Positions 12,240 through 18,709 of a stretch of DNA of 18,709 bases are shown here, piece by piece. The notes under the pieces are model-generated. The model was not told the DNA's origin, searched no databases, and saw nothing but the letters and a program-made list of their open reading frames with translations. The translations under genes were made by a program, and so were the position numbers. The DNA lies in assembly GCA_946479335.1 (NCBI GenBank), contig CAMLFP010000070.1, positions 1 through 18,709 of the forward strand, written 5' to 3'. Each line of letters begins with the position of its first letter. The stretch's first letter is position 1. Source of the DNA: an uncultured Archangium sp. (GTDB lineage: Bacteria; Myxococcota; Myxococcia; Myxococcales; Myxococcaceae).

Positions 12240-12958
12240 GGGTTCCTCAGGATCTCGACCATCTCGCGCACCGCGCGGTCGAAGCCGATCATCACGGCGC
12301 GCGCGACGATGGCGTGGCCGATGTTCAGCTCGTCGATCTCCGCGATCTTCGCGATGGGCCGCACGTTGTCGTAGTTGAGGCCGTGCCCCGCGGCGCACCC
12401 GAGCCCGAGCTTCGAGGCGACCTTCGCCGAGTCGACGATGCGGTTGAACTCGCGCTGCCGATCCTTCTCGCTGCGCGCCTCGCAGTAACGCCCGGTGTGG
12501 AGCTCGATGCGATCGGCGCTGATCTTGTGCGACGCCTTCACCTGATCGACGTCGGGGTCGATGAAGAGCGACACGATGATGTCGCCGTCCTTCAGGTTCT
12601 TCACGATCTTGCCCACCGCGTCCTTCTGCGAGTTCACGTCGAGCCCGCCCTCGGTCGTCACCTCTTCGCGGCGCTCGGGGACCAGGGTCACCATGTCGGG
12701 CTTGTGCTCGTAGGCCATCTTCACCATGTCGGCGGTGGCGGCCATCTCGAGGTTGAGCAACGTCTGCACCGTCTGGCGCAGCACGCGCAGGTCGCGCTCC
12801 TGGATATGGCGGCGATCTTCGCGGAGGTGGATGGTGATCTGGTTGGCTCCCGCCAGCTCGGCCATCGCCGCCGCCGCGACCGGGTCAGGGTACGTGGTGC
12901 GGCGGGCCTGGCGAAGCGTGGCGACGTGATCGACGTTGACTCCAAGGCGCTGGGGCAT
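12236..12958 (-). CDS. pdxJ: Pyridoxine 5'-phosphate synthase
   Basis: Condenses 1-deoxyxylulose-5-phosphate with 3-amino-2-oxopropyl phosphate to make pyridoxine 5'-phosphate, in the DXP-dependent vitamin B6 pathway. The 240 residues are the normal length. The N-terminus [20 protein letters not shown] is typical. His44 ([12 protein letters not shown]), Glu71 and His192 (GHGLNYDN) correspond to E. coli His45, Glu72 and His193 at a constant offset. The ATG at 12958 is preferred over a GTG five codons upstream, on family N-terminus. Its stop overlaps the nnr start. It lies 45 bases downstream of the lipoprotein gene. Confidence 0.97.
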   Translation of the reverse strand: MPQRLGVNVDHVATLRQARRTTYPDPVAAAAMAELAGANQITIHLREDRRHIQERDLRVLRQTVQTLLNLEMAATADMVKMAYEHKPDMVTLVPERREEVTTEGGLDVNSQKDAVGKIVKNLKDGDIIVSLFIDPDVDQVKASHKISADRIELHTGRYCEARSEKDRQREFNRIVDSAKVASKLGLGCAAGHGLNYDNVRPIAKIAEIDELNIGHAIVARAVMIGFDRAVREMVEILRNP

Positions 12959-13003
12959 GGCGCGTTTGTACACCGCGCGCGCGGCAAGGAAAGTTCACCG
13001 AAG

Positions 13004-13546
13004 TCACTGGTGCGGGCAGAACTGCGCCGGCGCGACATCACACAGCGGCGCGTCGAGGTCGCCCGCGATCACCCCGTTCCCGAAGCGGAGATCGAAGGTG
13101 CCCTCCATCGGGTCGAGGGCCGAGAAGTCCACCGTGCCCTTGAGCCCCGCGGAGAGGTCGAACGCCATGCGGCACGCGCCCGAGTACGCCGCGGCCTGGG
13201 CGACCACGAAGCGGCCTCCGCCCGTCACCTGCGCGGTCGCCTGATCGCCGCTCCCGGTGTTGAACACGCCGTACTCGCCCGGGTCGACGTCGACGGAGAG
13301 CCCGCCCTGCGCGCGGTAGAAGTTCACCTGCACGATCGAGGTCTTCGCCGGGTACGTCCCCGCGCGCCACGCGGCGCAGAGGTCGGGTTGATCAGCGAGG
13401 AACAGGGCGAGGCCGTTCGCGCTCTGGCCGTTGAGGGTGCGCGCGTAGAACTGGCTCTTGAGCTCGAAGCGCTCCCCCTTGATCGTCAACGGCCCGCTCG
13501 GATCAACACAGGCCATCAGCAGCAACCCCGGCAGCCACGCGCGCAT
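13004..13546 (-). CDS. Predicted lipoprotein, function unknown
   Basis: An unrecognised protein of about 180 residues. The N-terminus MRAWLPGLLLMACVDPSG is a signal peptide with a lipobox-like LMAC, so Cys13 would be lipidated. The mature part looks beta-rich, with alternating hydrophobic residues, and has four more cysteines (DLCAAW, GACRMAF, LCDVAP, FCPHQ) that could form two disulfides outside the cytoplasm. AGGA lies eight bases before the ATG at 13546, which favours it over an ATG three codons upstream at 13555. The hydrolase stop is one base away from that upstream ATG, so the two genes form one unit. It sits between glmM and pdxJ without any obvious link to their pathways. Confidence 0.75.
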   Translation of the reverse strand: MRAWLPGLLLMACVDPSGPLTIKGERFELKSQFYARTLNGQSANGLALFLADQPDLCAAWRAGTYPAKTSIVQVNFYRAQGGLSVDVDPGEYGVFNTGSGDQATAQVTGGGRFVVAQAAAYSGACRMAFDLSAGLKGTVDFSALDPMEGTFDLRFGNGVIAGDLDAPLCDVAPAQFCPHQ

Positions 13547-13556
13547 GGTGTGCATC

Positions 13557-14309
13557 CTAGAGAAGCTCCGCCGCGAGGAGGTCGGGACGTTCTTCCGGCA
13601 CCGCGTGACCGACGTCGTCGAACACCTTGAGCTCCGCGCCGATCGCCCGCGCGAGCTTCTCGCCCTCCCACGCGGGCACGAGTGGATCGTGCTCGCCCCA
13701 CAGGAGCCGCTTCTCGAGCGGCAGATGCTTCAGCGCATCCGCCGGGAGGCGGAACTCTGCGATGCCGCGCGCCGCTTCGAGGAAGCCCTCGTTGAACCCC
13801 GGCGTGCGCAACACCTCTTCGTAGAGCGCCAACAGCTCTGCCGAGGGCGTCGCGGAGCCCCAGATGACCTTGAGGTACGCGCTGAGCGCCGGGCGCCACA
13901 CCGGGATCATCGAGAACGCGCGCATGCCGACATCGGCCAGCTTCGACGACAACAGCAGCTTGAGCGCCGGAGGCACCCCGAACGCCGGCGCGCTGGCGAC
14001 CGTGAGCTTCGTGACGCGCGTCGGAGCCACCGCCGCGAGCTGCATCGCGACCAGGCCACCGAACGAATGGCCAAAAACGGAGAACCGCTCCGCTTTGCGT
14101 GACGAGAGGAAGGGGAGGAGCGCGTCGGCGATCGCGGCGGGCGTCGAGGCCGCCCAGTGCCCTGACTTCGCGGTGCGCGGGAGATCGATGGCGATCAGCC
14201 TGCGGGCGCCACGCCGCGCGAAGAGCGGGCTGAAGACGCCGCTCTGCGCTCCGAGCCCGTGGATCAGGAGCAGCGGCTCACCCTCGCCTTCGTCACGCGC
14301 GAAGATCAC
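13557..14309 (-). CDS. Alpha/beta hydrolase, serine type
   Basis: A 250-residue cytoplasmic alpha/beta hydrolase of unknown substrate. HGLG (17-20) is the oxyanion region, Ser82 in GHSFGG is the nucleophile, and Asp208 in GEHDPLVP and His235 in VGHAVPEE complete the triad. It resembles BioH/MhpC/PcaD-type small-ester or C-C hydrolases, but no specific activity can be assigned. The GTG at 14309 overlaps the glmM stop as GTGA and gives a normal N-terminus ([20 protein letters not shown]). A reading frame continues about 94 codons upstream, but it lies over glmM and is Arg-rich junk. Coupling to glmM and the following lipoprotein suggests shared transcription. Confidence 0.88.
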   Translation of the reverse strand: MIFARDEGEGEPLLLIHGLGAQSGVFSPLFARRGARRLIAIDLPRTAKSGHWAASTPAAIADALLPFLSSRKAERFSVFGHSFGGLVAMQLAAVAPTRVTKLTVASAPAFGVPPALKLLLSSKLADVGMRAFSMIPVWRPALSAYLKVIWGSATPSAELLALYEEVLRTPGFNEGFLEAARGIAEFRLPADALKHLPLEKRLLWGEHDPLVPAWEGEKLARAIGAELKVFDDVGHAVPEERPDLLAAELL

Positions 14310-15670
14310 GTCAGCTCGCGCTTCAAGGCGTCGCCGATCTCCTCGGCGTAGGTCTTGATCTTCTTCGCGTCGAGCCCCTCCACCAGCACGCGGATCTTCG
14401 GCTCGGTGCCCGAGTAGCGCACCAACACGCGCCCGTCCTTCCCGAGCTTCTTCTCCACGCCGCCGATGGTCTTCAACACGCTCGGGAGGTGCGCGAGGTC
14501 GCGCTTCTCCTTCACCACCACGTTGAGCAGCGTCTGCGGCACGGGCTCGAAGATCTTCGTCAGCTCGCTCATCGGCTTGCCGGCCCGGCACATCACCGCC
14601 AGCACCTGCAGCGCCGCGAGCGTGCCGTCGCCGGTCGTCGCGTGATCGAGGAACACCAGGTGCCCCGACTGCTCCCCGCCCAGCGAGTAGCCGTGCTTGC
14701 GCATCTCACTCACCACGTGGCGATCGCCGACGGAGGTGCGCACCACCTTCACGCCCCAGCGACCCACCGCGCGCTCGAGGCCGATGTTCGACATCACCGT
14801 CGCCACCAGCGTCTTCTTCTTGAGCTCCTTGCGCGCGACGAGTTCGCCCGTGCAGATCGCCATGATCGCGTCGCCGTCGACCACCTTCCCCTTCTCATCG
14901 ACGACGATCAGCCGATCGGCGTCGCCGTCGAGCGCGATCCCCAGGTGGGCTTTCTCCTGCACCACGACCTTCGCCAGCGCCTCCGGGTGCAACGCGCCCA
15001 CGCCTTCGTTGATGTTGGTGCCGTCGGGCTCGACGCCCAGCTCGATCACCTCCGCGCCGAGCTCACGCAGCACCGTGGGCGCGACCTTGTACGCCGCGCC
15101 GTTCGCGCAATCGATCACCAGCTTGAGGCCCTCGAGCGTCAGATCGCGGGGGAACGACGACTTCACCATCGCGATGTAGCGGCCGGGCGCGTCGTCGAGC
15201 CGCTTGGCGCGCCCGATCGCCGTCGCCGTCGGCCGCAGCGAGTCGATCGACTTCTCGAAGATCAGCTCCTCGATCTTCGCCTCGGTCTCGTCGGGCAGCT
15301 TGAAGCCGTCGCGCCAGAAGAACTTGATGCCGTTGTCCTGGTACGGGTTGTGGCTCGCGGAGATCACCGCGCCCGCGTCAGCGCGCATCGAGCTCGTCAG
15401 GTGCGCAACCGCCGGCGTCGGCATCGGCCCCACGAACTGCACGTCGACGCCCATCGACATGATGCCCGCCGAGAGCGCCTGCTCGAGCATGTAACAGGAG
15501 AGCCGCGTGTCCTTCCCGATGATGACCCGGTGCCGGTGCTCGCCGTTGCGGATCAGGTACGCCAGCGCGCGCCCGAGCTGCATCGCGATCTCCGCGGTCA
15601 TCGGGAAGACGTTGGCGACTCCGCGGACTCCATCGGTGCCGAACAGCCTGGGGTGCGTCGTTCCACTCAT
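14306..15670 (-). CDS. glmM: Phosphoglucosamine mutase
   Basis: Interconverts glucosamine-6-phosphate and glucosamine-1-phosphate on the route to UDP-GlcNAc, so it feeds peptidoglycan and lipopolysaccharide synthesis. The 454 residues are the usual size. The N-terminus reads [13 protein letters not shown]. The catalytic phosphoserine is Ser106 in ISASHNP, the metal loop is DGDADR (248-253), the sugar motif is GGEQSGH and the phosphate loop is [11 protein letters not shown]. The ATG at 15670 is preferred; in-frame codons up to 15718 would add 16 residues over the intergenic dyad. It is the first gene after the toxin-antitoxin insertion and so probably has its own promoter. Confidence 0.97.
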   Translation of the reverse strand: MSGTTHPRLFGTDGVRGVANVFPMTAEIAMQLGRALAYLIRNGEHRHRVIIGKDTRLSCYMLEQALSAGIMSMGVDVQFVGPMPTPAVAHLTSSMRADAGAVISASHNPYQDNGIKFFWRDGFKLPDETEAKIEELIFEKSIDSLRPTATAIGRAKRLDDAPGRYIAMVKSSFPRDLTLEGLKLVIDCANGAAYKVAPTVLRELGAEVIELGVEPDGTNINEGVGALHPEALAKVVVQEKAHLGIALDGDADRLIVVDEKGKVVDGDAIMAICTGELVARKELKKKTLVATVMSNIGLERAVGRWGVKVVRTSVGDRHVVSEMRKHGYSLGGEQSGHLVFLDHATTGDGTLAALQVLAVMCRAGKPMSELTKIFEPVPQTLLNVVVKEKRDLAHLPSVLKTIGGVEKKLGKDGRVLVRYSGTEPKIRVLVEGLDAKKIKTYAEEIGDALKRELT

Positions 15671-15696
15671 GGCTGCACGCATACCGCAATGCGCGA

Positions 15697-15711
15697 CTTT
15701 TGCCGCAAAAG
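15697..15711. promoter_or_regulatory. 15-base dyad, candidate operator
   Basis: CTTTTGCCGCAAAAG is a perfect inverted repeat of seven-base arms around one central base. It lies between the divergent starts of glmM (15670) and the antitoxin (15749/15761). Ribbon-helix-helix antitoxins commonly bind dyads in their own promoter, so autoregulation is plausible. A weak -35-like TTTGCC at 15699-15704 overlaps it, with TATTTA at 15722-15727 spaced 17 bases away. Only one copy was seen. Confidence 0.45.
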
Positions 15712-15720
15712 CGCTCACCC

Positions 15721-15760
15721 CTATTTACGGTACGGTTCGTTTATATATATGGTCGACGCC
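15721..15760 (+). promoter_or_regulatory. A/T-rich promoter-like region of the toxin-antitoxin pair
   Basis: The sequence contains TATTTA at 15722-15727, then TTTATATATAT at 15740-15750. This is strikingly A/T-rich for this chromosome. Either patch could serve as a -10 element. If the TATATA copy is used, transcription would begin only a few bases before the ATG at 15761, giving an almost leaderless message, consistent with the lack of a Shine-Dalgarno sequence. Assignment is by composition and position only. Confidence 0.4.
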
Positions 15761-16048
15761 ATGAAGACCGTGAAGACCACCTTCGAGCTCCCCGCAAAGA
15801 CGCACCTGCGCCTCAAGGCGATGGCCGCGCGGCTCGGCGTGAACGCACGCGAGCTGGTGGTCGAAGGCATCGAGCTCGCGCTCGCCCGCTACGAGTCGCA
15901 GGGCGATCGCGAAGAGCTCACCCGCCGGGCCCAGGCCGCGCGCGAACGCATCCGCGCGGGGCTGTTCGACGGGCCGTCTGACTTGAGCGAGACCTACGAG
16001 AGCCGGCTGCTGATCGCCGCTGAACCTCCAGGTGAATACAAGCCGTGA
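15761..16048 (+). CDS. Antitoxin, ribbon-helix-helix type
   Basis: A 95-residue protein starting MKTVKTTFELPAKTHLRLKA. A short beta strand (KTTFELP) followed by two helices through about residue 42 (ELVVEGIELALARY) is the pattern of ribbon-helix-helix DNA-binding antitoxins, which bind DNA as dimers. The C-terminal half, with a charged helix (REELTRRAQAARERIRAG) then an extended tail, would wrap the toxin. An ATG at 15749 would add four residues (MVDA) but is embedded in the TATATAT patch, so 15761 is chosen. Its stop overlaps the toxin start as GTGA. The pair points opposite to the genes on both sides. Confidence 0.82.
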   Translation: MKTVKTTFELPAKTHLRLKAMAARLGVNARELVVEGIELALARYESQGDREELTRRAQAARERIRAGLFDGPSDLSETYESRLLIAAEPPGEYKP

Positions 16049-16515
16049 AGACCTGCTTCGTCGACACCTGGGGGTGGATGGCGCTCGCCAACCGGCGCGA
16101 CTCGGGGCACCACGTCGCGATGGAGATCGATCAGTGGCTCGATGATCACGGCTGGGTGCTCTGCACCTCTGACTGGGTGCTCGACGAGACGCTGACGCAG
16201 CTGCAGGCGCTCGGCGGTTCGCGCGTGTCGCTCGCGTTCCTCGAAGACCTCGACGCGCAGGTGCAGGCGCGCACGCTGATGATGCTGAACGTCAACACGC
16301 TCCGCCTCGATGCCACGCTGCGATGGTTCAAGAAGCTCGCGCCCGACGTGCAGCGCATCTCACTGACCGACTGCTCCACCTTCGCGCTGATGGATGAGTT
16401 GGAGATCCGCTGGGCGTTCACCGCCGACCGGCACTTCTACCGGGCGGGGCCTCACATCGGCCCGCTGGTCGCGCGCGACGCAGAGACGCTCGTCTTCCGC
16501 CCGCCGCACGCTTAA
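16045..16515 (+). CDS. PIN-domain ribonuclease toxin (VapC-like)
   Basis: A 156-residue PIN-domain protein, probably a Mg2+-dependent RNase that cleaves RNA when released from its antitoxin. Acidic residues sit at the expected places: Asp7 in CFVDTWGW, Asp47/Glu48 in WVLDETL, Asp109 in SLTDCSTFALM and Asp128 in FTADRHFYRAG. The last motif (TxDxHFxxAG) is characteristic of this VapC-like subgroup. The GTG at 16045 overlaps the antitoxin stop by four bases, so the two are coupled. Its TAA shares TTAA with the reverse-strand TAA of folP, so the genes converge with a four-base overlap. Active-site residues look intact. Confidence 0.9.
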   Translation: MKTCFVDTWGWMALANRRDSGHHVAMEIDQWLDDHGWVLCTSDWVLDETLTQLQALGGSRVSLAFLEDLDAQVQARTLMMLNVNTLRLDATLRWFKKLAPDVQRISLTDCSTFALMDELEIRWAFTADRHFYRAGPHIGPLVARDAETLVFRPPHA

Positions 16516-17609
16516 CGCTCGCGCGCCAGGCGGATCGCGTCGGCGACGGCCAGCGCATCACGGGTCTCGGCGACGTCGTGCACGCGCACCATGTCGACCG
16601 CGCCGTCTGCCGCGAGGATCGCCGCGACCGCCGCGCTGGCCACGACGCGCTCGGCCGGCGCCGCGCGCCCCGTCAACGCCCCGAGGAAGCCCTTCCGGCT
16701 GACGCCCACCAGCACCGGCGCGCCGAGCAGCCGCAGATCGGCCGCGCGCTGGAGCAGCACCAGGTTGTGCTCCGCCGTCTTCCCGAAGCCGATGCCCGGG
16801 TCGACCAGCAACTTCTCTCGCGCGATGCCACGTCGCTCTGCGCGCTGGAGCGCGAGCTCGAGCGCGTCGAGCACCTCCGCGCCGACGTCGTCGTAGCGCG
16901 GCGCCTGTTGCATGGTCTGCGGCGTCCCCTGCATGTGCATCACGCACGCACGCACGCCGGTCTCGGCCACCACGTCGAGCATCGCGTCATCGCGGAGCCC
17001 GGAGATGTCGTTGATGAGGCTCGCCCCCGCCTGCACCGCGCGCCGCGCGACGTTCGGCTTGAAGGTGTCGATGGAGAGCGGAACGCCGACCTCGCGCAGG
17101 CCTTCAATCACTGGCAGCACGCGGCGGAGTTCCTCGGCTTCGCTCACCGGTTGCGCGCCCGGCCGCGTCGACTCGCCGCCGATGTCCAACAGGTCCGCGC
17201 CCTGCTGCACCAGCGCGCGCCCGTGGGCGATCGCGGCGTCTGCAGAAAAATGTACGCCACCGTCGCTGAACGAATCAGGCGTCACGTTGACGATGCCCAT
17301 GATTCGGGTCCGCGAAGACGTTGGTTTGATGTCGTTGAGTCTCGCCAGCGCGCCCCTCACCCCAGCCTTCTCCCCATGGGAGAGGGAGTTCAGGGTGATG
17401 CGCACCACGGCGGCGTCACCGGAGCCGCCAATCCACCCGGCGCCGACGAGGTCCGCGAGCTCTTCCCGCGACGCTTCATCAAGCCCGGTCACCAGCGCGT
17501 ACGTCTCACGCGCTGAATCCAACTGCTGGGCCAACTCCGGAGGCAGCCCGGAGCGCGCCCACAGCGACGACGCGGCAGCTCCGGCGCGAAGCGGCCGCGC
17601 CCAGATCAC
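16512..17609 (-). CDS. folP: Dihydropteroate synthase with N-terminal extension
   Basis: Condenses 6-hydroxymethyldihydropterin pyrophosphate with p-aminobenzoate, the sulfonamide-sensitive folate step. The 365 residues exceed the usual 270-280. The TIM barrel starts near residue 102: [16 protein letters not shown], then [33 protein letters not shown] and [10 protein letters not shown]. The first 100 residues form an extra domain; its RPL start and [20 protein letters not shown] region recall the N-terminal domain of Geobacter/clostridial FolP (from memory). Residues 71-85 are encoded by a REP-like palindrome. The GTG at 17609 overlaps the ftsH stop as GTGA. The ftsH-folP order is widely conserved. 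Confidence 0.95.
   Translation of the reverse strand: MIWARPLRAGAAASSLWARSGLPPELAQQLDSARETYALVTGLDEASREELADLVGAGWIGGSGDAAVVRITLNSLSHGEKAGVRGALARLNDIKPTSSRTRIMGIVNVTPDSFSDGGVHFSADAAIAHGRALVQQGADLLDIGGESTRPGAQPVSEAEELRRVLPVIEGLREVGVPLSIDTFKPNVARRAVQAGASLINDISGLRDDAMLDVVAETGVRACVMHMQGTPQTMQQAPRYDDVGAEVLDALELALQRAERRGIAREKLLVDPGIGFGKTAEHNLVLLQRAADLRLLGAPVLVGVSRKGFLGALTGRAAPAERVVASAAVAAILAADGAVDMVRVHDVAETRDALAVADAIRLARER
17357..17398. repeat. REP-like nested palindrome inside folP
   Basis: Nested inverted repeat. Outer arms are TCACCC (17357-17362) and GGGTGA (17393-17398); inner arms are CCTTCTCCC (17366-17374) and GGGAGAGGG (17378-17386), with one G-T pair and a CAT loop. The arrangement matches the dispersed proteobacterial element with CCCTCACCC and CCCTCTCCC blocks, usually found between genes. 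Here it is read in frame as folP residues 71-85. Only one copy was found in the window. Confidence 0.75.
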
Positions 17610-18709
17610 GCCGTGCCCGGCTCGATCTTCGCCGGCAGCCCATCGAGCGCATCGAGGATGCGCTTGTCCTTCTTCTTGTCGTCCTTCGGGGGCGCGTTGG
17701 TCACGCGCGGCGCCGGCTTCTCACGCGTCAGCGCCTGGCCCGCGATGAGGACGTCGAGATCGGCGGCGTCGATGGTCTCGTACTCGACCAGCGCCTCCGC
17801 GATGCGCTTGAGCGTGTCGATGTTCTCGTTGAGCAGCTTCTTCGCGCGCTCGTACGAGCCCATCACGATGCCGCGCACCTCGGTGTCGATCTGCCGCGCG
17901 GTCTCCTCGGAGTAGTCGGGCCGGCTCGCGATGTCGCGCCCCAGGAAGACCTCGCCATCGCGCTGGCCGAACGTGAGCGGCCCGAGCTTCTCGCTCATGC
18001 CCCAACGCATCACCATCGCGCGCGCCAGGTTCGTGACCCGCTCGATGTCGTTCGACGCGCCCGCGGAGAGTTCGCCGTACACGAGCTCCTCGGCGATGCG
18101 GCCGCCGAGCATCATGCACAGGTCGTCCATCAGCTCCTTCTTGTAATAGTTGAGCTGATCTTCGACGGGCAGCGACCACGTCAGGCCGAGCGCCTGCCCA
18201 CGGGGGATGATCGTCACCTTCTGCACCGGGTCGCACCCGGGCAGCATCTTGCCGACCAGCGCGTGACCGGCCTCGTGCACCGCCGTGTTGCGCTTCTCCT
18301 GATCGCTCATCACCATCGAGCGGCGCTCCGGGCCCATCACTACCTTGTCGCGCGCGAGATCGAAGTCGTGCTTGGTGACGCGCTCGCGGTTGGCGCGCGC
18401 GGCGTACAGCGCGGCCTCGTTCACGAGGTTCTCGAGATCGGCGCCGGTCATGCCCGGAGACCCACGCGCCAGCACGTCGAGGTCGACGTCGTCAGAGAGC
18501 GGCACGCGGCGGGTGTGCACCTTCAAGATGCCGAGGCGGCCCTTCAAGTCGGGGCGCGGCACGGTGATGCGGCGATCGAAGCGACCGGGGCGCTGCAGCG
18601 CGGGGTCGAGCACGTCGGGCCGGTTGGTGGCGGCCATGATGATCACGCCCTCGTTCGACTCGAAGCCGTCCATCTCCACCAGCAGCTGGTTCAGCGTCTG
18701 CTCGCGCTC
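17606..18709 (-). CDS. ftsH: ATP-dependent zinc metalloprotease FtsH, 5' end cut off by window
   Basis: A membrane-anchored AAA+ protease that degrades misfolded and regulatory proteins. The last 367 residues or so are visible of about 640; the membrane segments and Walker motifs lie beyond the window. The visible part begins [16 protein letters not shown] in the ATPase domain. RPGRFDRRI carries arginine fingers, followed by the SRH/helical region ([18 protein letters not shown]). The zinc motif HEAGH is at 18263-18277, and the third ligand is Asp in [10 protein letters not shown]. The tail is Lys/Asp-rich and ends KIEPGTA. Its TGA overlaps the folP GTG. No internal stops are seen. Confidence 0.97.
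   Translation of the reverse strand, partial: EREQTLNQLLVEMDGFESNEGVIIMAATNRPDVLDPALQRPGRFDRRITVPRPDLKGRLGILKVHTRRVPLSDDVDLDVLARGSPGMTGADLENLVNEAALYAARANRERVTKHDFDLARDKVVMGPERRSMVMSDQEKRNTAVHEAGHALVGKMLPGCDPVQKVTIIPRGQALGLTWSLPVEDQLNYYKKELMDDLCMMLGGRIAEELVYGELSAGASNDIERVTNLARAMVMRWGMSEKLGPLTFGQRDGEVFLGRDIASRPDYSEETARQIDTEVRGIVMGSYERAKKLLNENIDTLKRIAEALVEYETIDAADLDVLIAGQALTREKPAPRVTNAPPKDDKKKDKRILDALDGLPAKIEPGTA

Noticed and set aside
12240..12398. 53-codon N-terminal extension of nnr
   Set aside because: It lies inside pdxJ in another frame, is almost all Arg, Ala, Gly and Asp, and the family start matches GTG 12239.
14489..15748. A long upstream extension of the antitoxin frame over glmM
   Set aside because: The upstream part is His/Arg/Asp-rich antisense sequence; ribbon-helix-helix homology only begins at 15761.

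Overview
This is a dense, high-GC chromosomal segment (about two-thirds G+C by eye) with genes on both strands and very short gaps. It looks like a myxobacterium or close relative (Myxococcota). The reasons are an N-terminal PilZ-type domain of the kind amplified in Myxococcus fused to an Hsp70, a folP with an extra N-terminal domain, frequent GTG starts, and an ftsH-folP-glmM-pdxJ-nnr-tsaE core cluster. Species assignment is not possible by eye. No tRNA, rRNA, CRISPR array or insertion sequence was seen, and no gene-free stretch exceeds 300 bases; the longest gaps are about 80 to 90 bases.

Layout. (1) 1-3252: guanine nucleotide synthesis, with guaB (IMP dehydrogenase) and guaA (GMP synthase, cut by the window start) on the minus strand, separated by a small plus-strand lipoprotein gene. 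(2) 3330-5453, plus: a large PilZ-Hsp70 fusion that lacks the Hsp70 lid. (3) 5467-8672, minus: a tightly packed four-gene unit of an unrecognised protein, a SAM methyltransferase, HMG-CoA lyase (mvaB) and a GNAT acetyltransferase. (4) 8710-10295, plus: a two-gene unit of a class II glutamine amidotransferase and an epoxide-hydrolase-like enzyme. (5) 10261-18709, minus: a housekeeping cluster read ftsH (cut by the window end), folP, glmM, alpha/beta hydrolase, lipoprotein, pdxJ, nnr, tsaE. Between folP and glmM sits an oppositely oriented antitoxin/PIN-toxin pair.

The housekeeping cluster joins membrane proteolysis (FtsH), folate (FolP), peptidoglycan precursor synthesis (GlmM), pyridoxal phosphate (PdxJ), NAD(P)HX repair (Nnr) and tRNA t6A formation (TsaE). 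Several junctions are 4-base start/stop overlaps (GTGA or ATGA), which suggests translational coupling.

The most notable items are: a toxin-antitoxin pair at the position where related genomes often carry cdaA and ybbR; a REP-like double palindrome read in frame inside folP; the lidless PilZ-Hsp70 fusion; a 15-base dyad in the toxin-antitoxin/glmM divergent region; and a 379-residue protein with faint resemblance to immunity-type domains. I did not find an obviously new multi-gene system; most of the window is conserved metabolism with a few accessory insertions.
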